This document shows, piece by piece, positions 1 to 7,784 of a DNA stretch of 64,000 nt. The DNA is from Nocardioides bruguierae (lineage in GTDB: Bacteria; Actinomycetota; Actinomycetes; Propionibacteriales; Nocardioidaceae), in the NCBI RefSeq assembly GCF_023656415.1, contig NZ_JAMOIL010000023.1, positions 1 through 64,000 on the forward strand, written 5' to 3'. Position numbers and translations under genes: made by a program. The notes beneath the pieces are model-generated. The model saw only the letters and a program-made list of their open reading frames with translations. It ran no database searches and was not told the DNA's origin. Position 1 is the stretch's first letter. Each line of letters opens with the position of its first letter.

Positions 1-77
1 CGCTGGCCATCCGAGGACGGCATCAACGACTCGATCCGCTCCCACTGAGCGTCATTCAGCACTGCCACACGCGACAT
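1..77 (-). mobile_element. IS5-family transposase, N-terminal end only (runs off the window)
   Basis: Reading leftward from an ATG at 77-75, the strand encodes MSRVAVLNDAQWERIES followed by LMPSSDGQ, the usual start of IS5-family transposases (a 'DAQWERI...LLPSSDG' opening). The gene leaves the window after about 25 codons, so nothing can be said about whether it is intact. Its element ends at about 123, where an IS-end-like sequence is seen. It is a different copy from the degenerate transposase at 139-1001, which lacks exactly this N-terminal portion. Confidence 0.75.
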
Positions 78-107
78 GTGTCAACCATCGCCGACCACCA
101 CGCCCGG

Positions 108-143
108 ATTAAGCAGACACGCTCTAGGTCGTGTCTCTTTAGT
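108..143. repeat. Two IS5-type terminal repeats abutting at CTAG
   Basis: The end of the left element (attaagcagacacgct, 108-123) and the start of the right element (gtcgtgtctctttagt, 128-143) are imperfect inverted copies. Read outward, 11 of 16 positions agree, including a shared CGTGTCT core. They are separated by CTAG at 124-127. This fits two IS5-family insertions sitting end to end at one target, since short CTAG/YTAR-like targets are known for this family. The element borders are inferred from sequence similarity only. Confidence 0.5.
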
Positions 144-1001
144 TGAGCCAGAGGGTGATGGCTCGTAAGACGACGCCTCCGCAGTAGGTGGTGGCGAGCT
201 TGTCGTAGCGGGTGGCGAGGCCGCGCCAGTCCTTGATGCGGTTGAACGCTCGCTCGACGACGTTGCGGCCCTTGTAGAGGTTGGCGTCGAAGGCCGGAGG
301 ACGTCCGCCGGCTCGACCGCGACGCTTCCGGTTGGCCTGCTGGTCGGCGGGTTGGGTGATGGTTGCCTTGATGCCTCGTGAGCGGAGCAGTGCCCGGTTG
401 GCGTGGGAGGAGTAGGCCTTGTCGCCGAGGACTTGATCGGGTCGGGTGCGTGGCCGGCCAGGGCCGAGGCGGGCGACGCGTAGTTGGCTCAACAGGTGCG
501 GCAGCATGGGTGAGTCACCGCCCTGGCCTGGGCCGATGATCACGACCAGCGGCCGGCAGTGGCGGTCCACGAGTTGGTGGATCTTGGTTGACAGGCCGCC
601 GCGGGAGCGGCCGAGGGCGTGGTCAGCTGGCTCCAGGAGTAGTCCGTTGGCCCGATTCGTGTAGTTCGACAGGTCCCCTTGTGCCGGCCAGGGGTGTGCC
701 GGCCAGGGGTGTGCGGGTCAGCGTGGTTGCGTGTTGGTGGGCTCGGTTGATGGTGGAGTCGATGCTGAGGTCCCATCCGACGTCGCCGTTGGAGTCTGCC
801 AGCGCGATCAGGTGGGCGTGGATGCGGTCCCAGGTGCAATCGACGCCGTAGCGCTTGTGGCGTTTCCAGACGGTCTGCCAGGGTCCGAACTCAGCGGGCA
901 GGTCACGCCAGGCGATGCCGGTGCGGAAGCGGTAGATGATGCCCTCGACCACCTGACGGTGGTCCCATCGTCCGGGGCGTGGCCGTTGCCCCCTTCCCCC
1001 A
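139..1001 (-). pseudogene. Degenerate IS5-family transposase (frameshifted, 5'-truncated)
   Basis: Two minus-strand reading frames together make an IS5-family DDE transposase. The upstream part (about 1001-623) has DHRQVVEGIIYR, WRDLPAEFGPWQTVWKRH and the first catalytic Asp in SIDSTINRAH. The downstream part (frame open from about 690, ending at the stop at 139-141) has GRSRGGLSTKIH, the second Asp in GDKAYSS and the Glu in NVVERAFNRIKDWRGLA. The first frame stops (TGA) at about 621, so joining the parts needs a +1 shift. A tandem 15-base repeat (ctggccggcacaccc) lies just upstream. The first 20 or so residues and the outer terminal repeat near 1000 are missing. IS427-type members use programmed frameshifting, but the lost 5' end argues that this copy is dead. 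Confidence 0.8.
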
Positions 1002-1025
1002 CCCCAGCCTGGTGCCCGGCAGTGG

Positions 1026-1952
1026 CTACTGCTTGTCCACACAGAACCGCGGCGACTTGAACGATTCCTCGTCCACCCAGAAGGTGGCGGCGACACAGAA
1101 CCCTGAGGCGTCACCGCCGGTGAGTAGGTAGGTGTAGACGGTTGCTGCGTCTGGGTCGTTCGCCACAGCCGGCTCTCGGTTCGAGCCACGAGCGGTGATG
1201 GAGAGATCGACGTGGTTGCCGACCTGCTTGCCGTCGGTTCGCTCAGCGCGGGCCCAGTAGGCGTCGCAGCTTGCGGAGTGGACCAGCGAGACCAGGCCGA
1301 CGGACTTCACGACGACAGTCTTGAGCCGTTGTGACCCTGCATCGACGCAGCCCGCAGCAACGGGGTCGCTGTAGTCGGCCGGCCCCCGCCTCGCTGCTGC
1401 GGCGGTCTCTCCGGTGGCGTCGCTGAGACTGCTCGTTGGGGTCCCCGGCCTTTCGCTCGGTGGCCCCGGTCTGGCGCCGCTCCACAGTGCCATGGCGGCT
1501 GCGGTCGCGCACAGGATGGCCGTCACGGTCAGGAGTAGCGCGACCCACTCGTGGCGAGGTCGGGGTGACGATCCCGTTGGATCGCTGCTTGCGGCGTCGG
1601 GGTCACTAGTAGGCGCGATCTCTGATGCAGGGCCTGTGCCCCGAGTTTGCGCGGCGATGTGGGCGCGTCGCTCGAGCCAATAGCCAAGCCGTGGGTGGTC
1701 GTAGGCGGTCGCGAGTCCCCGCACCGTCTCTTCGGACGGGACGGACTTGTCGTCGACGTTCAGGGCATTGGAGACGGTGCTGATGGAGGTCCCAATGACC
1801 GCGGCGATCGAGCGGACCTTGGGCAGCTGGTGGTTCGGACCGCCCAGAGCGACGGCAGATCGCAGGTCCAGCTTGAAATCATCAAGGCGGGCGTAGCCCG
1901 GTTCCTCGGGGGGCCGGTACCCCGGTGAGTCGCCGTCAGGGGTCTCAACCAT
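1026..1952 (-). CDS. Membrane-anchored HTH regulator with extracellular DUF2690-like domain
   Basis: The 308-residue product has an N-terminal helix-turn-helix (about residues 46-65, VRSIAAVIGTSISTVSNALN), a Pro/Ser-rich linker, one transmembrane segment (about 136-157) and an extracytoplasmic C-terminal part with paired cysteines. The stretch SASCDAYWARAE and the final FCVDKQ resemble the DUF2690 (YjfA-like) domains that actinobacteria attach to HTH proteins. The ATG at 1952 is preferred because TACGCT followed by six bases and ATG fits a leaderless transcript; the GTG at 1979 would add nine residues. The gene is divergent from a secreted protein with the same type of domain. A role in sensing outside the membrane is inferred. 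Confidence 0.6.
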   Translation of the reverse strand: MVETPDGDSPGYRPPEEPGYARLDDFKLDLRSAVALGGPNHQLPKVRSIAAVIGTSISTVSNALNVDDKSVPSEETVRGLATAYDHPRLGYWLERRAHIAAQTRGTGPASEIAPTSDPDAASSDPTGSSPRPRHEWVALLLTVTAILCATAAAMALWSGARPGPPSERPGTPTSSLSDATGETAAAARRGPADYSDPVAAGCVDAGSQRLKTVVVKSVGLVSLVHSASCDAYWARAERTDGKQVGNHVDLSITARGSNREPAVANDPDAATVYTYLLTGGDASGFCVAATFWVDEESFKSPRFCVDKQ

Positions 1953-1985
1953 CGCTAGAGCGTAGAGGAGGAGCGACACGGGGGT

Positions 1986-2008
1986 GTTCGCCGAACAGAT
2001 CGGCGAAC
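1986..2008. promoter_or_regulatory. 9-bp inverted repeat, possible operator
   Basis: gttcgccga (1986-1994) and tcggcgaac (2000-2008) are perfect inverted repeats around a 5-base spacer, followed by related sequence gagccgaaccgaacgaac. The site lies in the divergent promoter region between the HTH membrane protein (start 1952) and the secreted protein (start 2129), upstream of the HTH gene's TACGCT hexamer at 1959-1964. It is the natural candidate for the binding site of the neighbouring HTH protein. No binding data are available here. Confidence 0.45.
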
Positions 2009-2128
2009 GGAGAGCCGAACCGAACGAACAGGCGCCCTCCTCGAAGCCCTGGAGGGGGCGTCGGGAGTCGTGTCACGGTCGACTCGCCGGTGAGGCACCC
2101 ACCCGACTCCGCTTGAAAGGACCCAGCC

Positions 2129-2629
2129 ATGTTCTCCACCATCCTCGGGCAGGCACGACCCCGACACCTGCTTGCCGCGGCCTTCCTGTCGCCCGCGCTG
2201 TTGTTCGGCCTCAGCTCGCCCGCGTCGGCCGCAGACTTTGGCGGTAACGGCAACCCGGCAACGAGTTGCTCCAACGCCTACACGGTCAAGTCTGCACCTC
2301 TGGTCGGGTCCCGCGGTCCGACCAGAGGCAAGGTCGTCGGGGTTCTGCAGCTCCGCTGGTCCTGGACCTGTCACGGCAATTGGTCCCGTGTGGTCCTCTA
2401 CGGCAACAGCGGCTACTCCGACACGGTGAACGTCGAACAGATCGTCGAGTCTGAGGGCCGGCGTGCCGGCGCCAACGACTGGATTCGCCCGGGCTCCTCG
2501 GGTGCCTCGTCGTGGACGCCATTCATTCGTCTCGCGAACTCTCAGAGCACGGCGTGCGTCCAGGCGTGGGCCAGTTCGGACTTCAACACGCTCAACTACC
2601 ACACGATCGGTGCTCGCGTCTGCGCCTGA
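2129..2629 (+). CDS. Secreted DUF2690-like (YjfA-type) protein
   Basis: The 166-residue protein has a clear signal peptide (Arg residues, hydrophobic core LLAAAFLSPALLFGL, cleavage after SSPASA). The mature part has four cysteines and the segments LQLRWSWTCHGNWSRVVLYG and ACVQAWASSDF, which match the DUF2690/YjfA pattern of a Cys before an Ala/Asn-x-Trp-Ser/Ala-Arg motif. A gaaagg ribosome site sits just before the ATG. It is divergent from the HTH-DUF2690 gene and ends before a strong terminator hairpin. The biochemical role of the family is unknown, and a link with the neighbouring regulator is inferred from the shared domain. Confidence 0.65.
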   Translation: MFSTILGQARPRHLLAAAFLSPALLFGLSSPASAADFGGNGNPATSCSNAYTVKSAPLVGSRGPTRGKVVGVLQLRWSWTCHGNWSRVVLYGNSGYSDTVNVEQIVESEGRRAGANDWIRPGSSGASSWTPFIRLANSQSTACVQAWASSDFNTLNYHTIGARVCA

Positions 2630-2655
2630 TCTGTCGGAAGCGCCGTGGCGGCTCC

Positions 2656-2690
2656 AGGCCCGGCTCCACCACCTTGGTGGAGCCGGGCCT
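2656..2690 (+). terminator. Strong hairpin terminator
   Basis: A perfect 16-base-pair stem (aggcccggctccacca / tggtggagccgggcct) closes a 3-base loop. It lies 27 bases after the stop of the secreted DUF2690-like gene and before the convergent argG. It has no long T-run, which is usual in high-GC actinobacteria, and it can act in both directions. Confidence 0.8.
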
Positions 2691-2762
2691 CGTCAATAGG
2701 GGTTCAGTCCTAGTGTGCTCGGGCTACTACCACCTGCGCGCGGTCCCGCCCGCTGGGCGACG

Positions 2763-4067
2763 TCAGGCACCAAGCGCCGACGCGGCCGCAGCGGGCTCTC
2801 GGGGGTTCTCGGAGGCTGGAATGGCCGGGGTCTTGGCTGGTCCGGCGATCTCGTTGCGGGCGCGGCGCCACTCGCGGCCGGCGAGGGCGGTGATCTCGAT
2901 GAAGCCTTCGCTCGCGCCGGTGGGGAAGGTGCAGCCGGCGCCGTAGGTGACGAGCTTGTGGTTGTACAGGCTCACGCTGGACGAGCGGCGGATGGCGGTG
3001 ACGGTGCCGCGCGAGAGTCGCAGGGTGATTGAGCCGTTGAGACCGGCTTGGGTCTCCTTTACGAAGGCGCTGAGGTGTTCGCGCAACGGGCTGTGCCAGA
3101 GCCCGTCGTAGATGTACTGGGCGAGGAGGTGGTCGACCTGTGCCTTGCAGCTGGTGACGTCTCGTGGGAGCGCAAGCTGCTCGAGCTCGTGGTGCGCGGT
3201 GAGGAGCACGGTTACCGCCGGTGCCTCGTAGAGCTCGCGAGACTTCATGCCCATGATTCGGTCTTCGATGACGTCGAGGCGCCCGATGCCGTGCCGGCCC
3301 GCAACGTGGTTAAGGTGGCCGAAGATATCCACCGGGTGCAGGGGTACGCCGTCGAGGCCGGTGGGGACACCGTCATGGAAGTCGACAGTGATGTCGTCCG
3401 GCTCATGGTCGACGGTTGTGGGGTCAGCGGTGAGGGCCCAGACCTCTTCGGTGGGAACCCAGTCGAGGTCTTCGATGGGACCGGCCTCGATGTTGCGGCC
3501 GAGGAGGTTCAGGTCGACTCCCCAGGGCTTGTCCGCGCTGACGTGCGCGTGGATGCCGTGGCTTTGGATGTAGTCCACGGTCTCGGGACGGGTGAAGCTC
3601 CATTCCCGGGCAGGAGCGAGGATCTGCATGTCGAGGTCGAGGAGCTTGATGCCCAGGTCGAAGCGGATCTGGTCGTTGCCCTTGCCCGTCGAGCCGTGGG
3701 CGACTGAGCCGCAGTGGTGGTCCTTCGCGGCCTGGAGCACGACGTCGGTGATCACGGGTCGTGCCAGGGCTGAGCTGAGCGGGTACTTGCCGTTGTAGAC
3801 GGCGTTGGCCTGGAGCGCGGGGAGGCCGTAGTCGAGGATGAGCTTGTGCCGGGCATCGATCACGATCGCCTCGTCAGCTCCTGAAGCGAGCGCCTTCAGG
3901 CGCAGCGGCTCGAGTTCGTCACCCTGGCCGAGGTCGACGGCGACGGCCAGGACGTAGGAGCACCCCATGTGTTCCTTGAGGTAGGGGATGCACGCGGTGG
4001 TGTCGAGGTCGCCGGAGTAGGCCAGGGCGACTCGACCCCTGTCAAAGTCGACGGTGGTGAGACTCAT
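2763..4067 (-). CDS. argG: Argininosuccinate synthase (accessory copy, altered PP-loop)
   Basis: The 434-residue enzyme is expected to join citrulline and aspartate with ATP to give argininosuccinate. Family signatures are plain: AYSGDLDTT near the N-terminus (the PP-loop), ALARPVI, HGSTGKGNDQIRFD, LLGRNIEAGP, GRHGIGRLD and MKSRELYEAPA. The second Gly of the normally strict SGGxDT/S PP-loop is Asp here, which could weaken ATP binding or reflect a changed role. A tail of about 30 Ala/Pro-rich residues follows the usual C-terminus. The ATG at 4067 is chosen because gaaagg lies just upstream. It is downstream of argH and a DMT exporter on the same strand, without argB/C/D/F/J, so it is probably not the housekeeping arginine operon. 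Confidence 0.88.
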   Translation of the reverse strand: MSLTTVDFDRGRVALAYSGDLDTTACIPYLKEHMGCSYVLAVAVDLGQGDELEPLRLKALASGADEAIVIDARHKLILDYGLPALQANAVYNGKYPLSSALARPVITDVVLQAAKDHHCGSVAHGSTGKGNDQIRFDLGIKLLDLDMQILAPAREWSFTRPETVDYIQSHGIHAHVSADKPWGVDLNLLGRNIEAGPIEDLDWVPTEEVWALTADPTTVDHEPDDITVDFHDGVPTGLDGVPLHPVDIFGHLNHVAGRHGIGRLDVIEDRIMGMKSRELYEAPAVTVLLTAHHELEQLALPRDVTSCKAQVDHLLAQYIYDGLWHSPLREHLSAFVKETQAGLNGSITLRLSRGTVTAIRRSSSVSLYNHKLVTYGAGCTFPTGASEGFIEITALAGREWRRARNEIAGPAKTPAIPASENPREPAAAASALGA

Positions 4068-4139
4068 GGTTGTGGGCCTTTCTGCTCTCAAGGGTGCTTC
4101 GTCTGTCGTGGGGGTTGGAGGGGAGTTGGGCGGGCCCTG

Positions 4140-5612
4140 CTAACTACGCGAGTGACCGTCGCTGCCGAGCGCGCTGTTCGCGGCCGCGAGGGCGGCCGCT
4201 TGTGCTCGCACGTTGTCTGGGGCTGTGCCGCCGAACGAGGTGCGGCGGGACAGTGCGTGTTCGAGGGTCGTGAGAGTGGTCGGGATGCCGGCGAAGTCGC
4301 TGTTGAGTTCGCCGAGGAGCCCGGGCGGGGCGGTGACCAGATCGAACCCGCGCTCGTCGAGAGCCCGGACGAGCTGTCCGACGCTGTGATGGGCATCGCG
4401 GAAGGTGAGCCCTCGGTCGGTGACCAGCCAGTCGGCCAGGTCAGTGGCGTTGGCGTTGCCACGACGGGCGTCCCGGCTCATCTGATCTGTGTTGAAGGTG
4501 GTCTCGACGATCAGCATCTGAACCACGCGCAGGCACAGGTTCAAGGTGTCGACGCAGTCGAAGAACGGCTCCTTGTCCTCTTGGGTATCGCGGTTGTAGG
4601 CGAGCGGGAGCGCTTTCATCACCATCAGGAGGTTCATGAGCGCCCCTGCCATGCGGCCGGACTTGGCGCGGATGAGCTCGGCAGCGTCGGGGTTCCGTTT
4701 CTGCGGCATGATCGAGGAGCCGGCGGTCAGACCCTCTGGGAGCTGGGCGTAGCCGAACTGGGGAGCGCTCCAGTTCACGAGCTCCTCCCCCAGCCTGGAC
4801 ATATGGATGCCGCAGATGCTCGCGGCGGCCTCGACGTCGAGCATGTAGTCGCGATCGGAGACAGCGTCGATGGAGTTGCGGGCAGGTCGCTCGAACCCGA
4901 GGTCGCGGGCGGTGGCGAACGGGTCGATGTCAAACCCGGTTCCGGCCAGCGCGGCGGCGCCCAGCGGGGATTCGTCCATCCGGCGCAGCGCGCAGAGAAG
5001 CCGGTCGCGGTCTCGGAGGAACATCTCGCCGTAGGCCAACAGGTGATGGCCGAGCGTTACCGGCTGCGCACACTGCAGATGGGTGAACCCAGGCATGGCC
5101 GCGTCGCTGAACTCGGTCGCTCGCTCGACGATCGCGGCGATGACGGCTTCCAGGATCGCGTCGCACTCCTGGACCGCGGCCTTGGTCCAGAGCTTCGAGT
5201 CGACGGCGACCTGGTCATTGCGAGAGCGACCGATGTGCATCCGCCCGGCGACCGGCCCGATGATCTCGCGCAGCCGGGACTCGATGTTCATGTGAACGTC
5301 CTCGAGGGCCGGATCGAGCTGGAGGGTTCCGTCGGCCAACTCGCGCCGTACCTGTTCGAGACCGTCGCGGATAACCTCGCCCTCGCCCTGGCTGATGAGG
5401 TTCTGGGAGGCGAGCATCCGTACGTGGGCCTGCGAGCCATCCAGGTCGAACTCGGCGAGCTTGTGGTCGAAGTGGACGGTCGAGTTGATCTCGACCAGCA
5501 GGGCGTCTGCTCCTGTGCTGAATCGGCCACCCCACAGCGGGTTGACCGCTGCGGCAGTCTCTGCCTCGGTGATGGGATGCGGTTTTGTGGTGGTGGCGGG
5601 TGCCGAACTCAT
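4140..5612 (-). CDS. argH: Argininosuccinate lyase
   Basis: The 490-residue protein splits argininosuccinate to arginine and fumarate. It shows the fumarase/ASL superfamily signature GSSIMPQKRNPD, the N-terminal LWGGRFSTG, GRSRNDQVAVDSKLW and the TPGFTHLQ-like segment AMPGFTHLQCAQPVTLGHH. The ATG at 5612 is selected over longer in-frame starts because aaggagaaggag precedes it and the WGGRF motif then falls about residue 26, as usual. It lies 72 bases upstream of argG on the same strand, so the two steps are probably co-expressed. The upstream reading frame up to 6002 is antisense shadow within the exporter gene. Confidence 0.93.
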   Translation of the reverse strand: MSSAPATTTKPHPITEAETAAAVNPLWGGRFSTGADALLVEINSTVHFDHKLAEFDLDGSQAHVRMLASQNLISQGEGEVIRDGLEQVRRELADGTLQLDPALEDVHMNIESRLREIIGPVAGRMHIGRSRNDQVAVDSKLWTKAAVQECDAILEAVIAAIVERATEFSDAAMPGFTHLQCAQPVTLGHHLLAYGEMFLRDRDRLLCALRRMDESPLGAAALAGTGFDIDPFATARDLGFERPARNSIDAVSDRDYMLDVEAAASICGIHMSRLGEELVNWSAPQFGYAQLPEGLTAGSSIMPQKRNPDAAELIRAKSGRMAGALMNLLMVMKALPLAYNRDTQEDKEPFFDCVDTLNLCLRVVQMLIVETTFNTDQMSRDARRGNANATDLADWLVTDRGLTFRDAHHSVGQLVRALDERGFDLVTAPPGLLGELNSDFAGIPTTLTTLEHALSRRTSFGGTAPDNVRAQAAALAAANSALGSDGHSRS

Positions 5613-5752
5613 CGCGTGGCTTCTCCTTCTCCTTAGGTCCATAGACGGGGCGCGCTTCTGGGGCGGGCGCCGTCCGGGTGCGGTCGTCATCGGTGATCGC
5701 GGACTGGCCGTGATGCCCGCATATATAGCGGGCGCGTAGCAGTGTTTGGTCG

Positions 5753-6607
5753 CTAGGCGCTGGCGTTGATGAGCAAGATGGCGGCCACGGATGCCAGCAG
5801 GCCGCCGCTCTGGATGGGGTGAATGCGTTCGCGGAGCACCAGGACGGCCAGGGCCACGGTGAAAGCCGGGTAGAGCGCGATCACGAGGCTTCCAATCGCC
5901 AACTCGCCGAACTGGAAGGTGAAGTACATGGCGGCGTTGGCCACAACGTCGACGACCCCGATCAGGACCGGGATACTCCACGAGCGCAGCCGCTGCGGCC
6001 ACGACACGGTTGCTTCGGGAGTGTGATGTCGGGTGAGCAGGAAGGCGAACACGACCAGGGTTGCGGCGCCTCGAGCGGCGACCAGAGGCAGCATGCCGGA
6101 GCCGGTCGGGATCTCGGCGGTGAGCACGAAGCTCAAGGCGAAGGCCGTGCCGGCGCCGATGGCCAGCAGCAACGTGCTGCCCGTGATGCGGCGGTCAGCG
6201 CCGCTGAGATCACAGCTGACCAGGACCACGGCGACCAGACCCAGTGCGATGCCCGCCCAGGTCCAGCCCTGTGGGCTCTCCCCCTGCGCGACACCGATGA
6301 CCACCGGGATAGCAGCCACCAACACTGCCGTGGTCGGCGAAACGACACTGATAGGGCCTGCCGCCAGCGCGAGGTAGAACCACCAGATCGCGAAGGCCAT
6401 CACGACACCCGACGCGGCTCCCCACGCCAGACCAGCTGCTGAGGACTCTCCGGGGACCACGAGCGCGAGCAACGCCATGCCGATCACCGAGGTCGGATAG
6501 GCGATGGCGACGACTCCCAAGGCACTGGTACGTCGCGAGGCCACCCCCCCGAGGTAGTCGCTCACGCCATAGGCGGCGGACGAGACCAACGGGGTCAAGG
6601 TCGACAC
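5753..6607 (-). CDS. EamA/DMT-type transporter, likely exporter
   Basis: The 284-residue protein has about ten hydrophobic helices in two repeats, the pattern of EamA drug/metabolite transporters, ending in LVLRERIHPIQSGGLLASVAAILLI, the typical closing motif. GTG at 6607 is the preferred start because gaggag precedes it by seven bases; a longer frame to 6679 lacks such support. It is divergent from an ArgP/LysG-type regulator and upstream of argH-argG. ArgP/LysG proteins classically control basic amino-acid exporters (ArgO/LysE), so export of arginine or a related compound is a reasonable inference. The substrate is not shown by sequence. Confidence 0.8.
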   Translation of the reverse strand: MSTLTPLVSSAAYGVSDYLGGVASRRTSALGVVAIAYPTSVIGMALLALVVPGESSAAGLAWGAASGVVMAFAIWWFYLALAAGPISVVSPTTAVLVAAIPVVIGVAQGESPQGWTWAGIALGLVAVVLVSCDLSGADRRITGSTLLLAIGAGTAFALSFVLTAEIPTGSGMLPLVAARGAATLVVFAFLLTRHHTPEATVSWPQRLRSWSIPVLIGVVDVVANAAMYFTFQFGELAIGSLVIALYPAFTVALAVLVLRERIHPIQSGGLLASVAAILLINASA

Positions 6608-6680
6608 GATGAACTCCTCTCGGGTGCGGCCGGAACCCCGGTTGCGGGTATCCGATTGCCACCAGGCTGCTGCCTTCAAG

Positions 6681-6730
6681 CATTCAATGAAAGCGAAAGA
6701 TGCTCATCAGCGTTTAGCATTGCTGAATGC
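6681..6730. promoter_or_regulatory. Divergent promoter region with short dyads (LysR-type regulation)
   Basis: Between the exporter and the ArgP-type gene are the dyads cattcaatg (6681-6689) and gcattgctgaatgc (6717-6730), the latter overlapping the regulator's start. TAGCAT at 6715-6720 followed by six bases and ATG suggests a leaderless regulator transcript. A local AT-rich patch in an otherwise GC-rich region fits LysR-type operator sites. Which dyad is bound is unknown. Confidence 0.4.
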
Positions 6731-7614
6731 AGTTCGGGATCGAGGCCCTCGGAACTCTCGCCGCGGTGTGCGATGAGGGGACCTTCGCTGCCGCCGCGGC
6801 GCGGCTTCACATCACCACCGGCGCCGTCAGCCAGCGGATCGCGGCCCTTGAACGGCAGGTCGGGCATCCGGTCGTGGCGCGAACGCAACCCGCGATGGCC
6901 ACTGAGATCGGCCACGAGCTGCTGCAGTTGGCCCGGCAGTCGCTGCTGCTCCAGCAAGAGACCGCGGCCCGACTAGCCCAGACGCTGCACGCCGAAGACC
7001 CCGCCGTCCGCGTCACGATCGCGGTCAACGCCGATTCCCTGTCGACATGGTTCCGACCCGTGGTCCAAACCATCGGCGCCGAAGGAAGGTGGCTGCTCGA
7101 CTTGCGGATCGAGGACCAGGACCGCACCGCGCACCTCCTGCGCTCCGGCGCTGCGCTCGCGGCCGTCACCACCGACCCCGAGCCCGGAGCCGGCTGCACC
7201 GTCGAACAGCTCGGGACCATGCGCTACTACCCGGTCTGCTCCCCCGCGATCGCCCCCCAACCAGACGAGGACCTCAGCGCCTACCTCAGCAGCACCCCGA
7301 TGCTGCAGTTCGACAGCCTGGACCTCCTACCCAAGCACTTCATGGACCAGTTCGACGTCAAGACCCCACCGCCAGCGCACTTCATCCCCTCCAACCGCGA
7401 GTACTTCGACGCCGTATGCCTCGGGCTGGGCTGGAGCGTGCTACCCGAGGGGCAGCTCCAGGCAGCCCTGGAAACCGAAGACCTCGTCCTACTGCACCCC
7501 ACGGCCCGCGTCGACGTCGACCTGTACTGGCAGCGCTGGCGGTTGCAGTCCGCCACCCTCGACCGCATCACCGACCTCGTGAGGCGCGCCGCCACCAGCT
7601 CGCTGCACAACTGA
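6727..7614 (+). CDS. LysR-family regulator of the ArgP/LysG group
   Basis: The 295-residue protein has an N-terminal winged HTH (residues about 5-62, with FAAAAARLHITTGAVSQRIAAL) and a periplasmic-binding-like effector domain. The phrases VNADSLSTWF and IEDQDRT closely echo E. coli ArgP (VNADSLATW, VEDETRT), as does the 'T..AVSQRI..LE' recognition helix, so it belongs to the ArgP/LysG/IciA branch that senses Arg or Lys. The start at 6727 is supported by TAGCAT plus six bases. It is divergent from the EamA exporter-argH-argG set and is the likely activator of that module. The effector is inferred. Confidence 0.85.
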   Translation: MQFGIEALGTLAAVCDEGTFAAAAARLHITTGAVSQRIAALERQVGHPVVARTQPAMATEIGHELLQLARQSLLLQQETAARLAQTLHAEDPAVRVTIAVNADSLSTWFRPVVQTIGAEGRWLLDLRIEDQDRTAHLLRSGAALAAVTTDPEPGAGCTVEQLGTMRYYPVCSPAIAPQPDEDLSAYLSSTPMLQFDSLDLLPKHFMDQFDVKTPPPAHFIPSNREYFDAVCLGLGWSVLPEGQLQAALETEDLVLLHPTARVDVDLYWQRWRLQSATLDRITDLVRRAATSSLHN

Positions 7615-7784
7615 GCCAGAGGCGCGCTCTACGCTCCGGCCACACCCATCGACGTGGGTGAGGGGCCAAGGTCTTCGCGCGCCAACGGCACCTTGTGACG
7701 AGCCCATAGCCCCATGTCCCGCGGCGACTTCATCCGCAGCCGGGAGTGGCGCCCGGAGATACGCAGACGCTTGAATATCGCAGG

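Noticed and set aside
139-700. Programmed frameshift in the IS5-type transposase
   Set aside because: Some IS5-family members use it, but no slippery sequence was clear at the junction and the 5' end is missing, so a dead copy is more likely.
7615-7784. Attachment site or tRNA relic at the start of the mobile-element remnant
   Set aside because: No tRNA-like cloverleaf, T-arm consensus or direct repeat matching the far border near 13530 was found.
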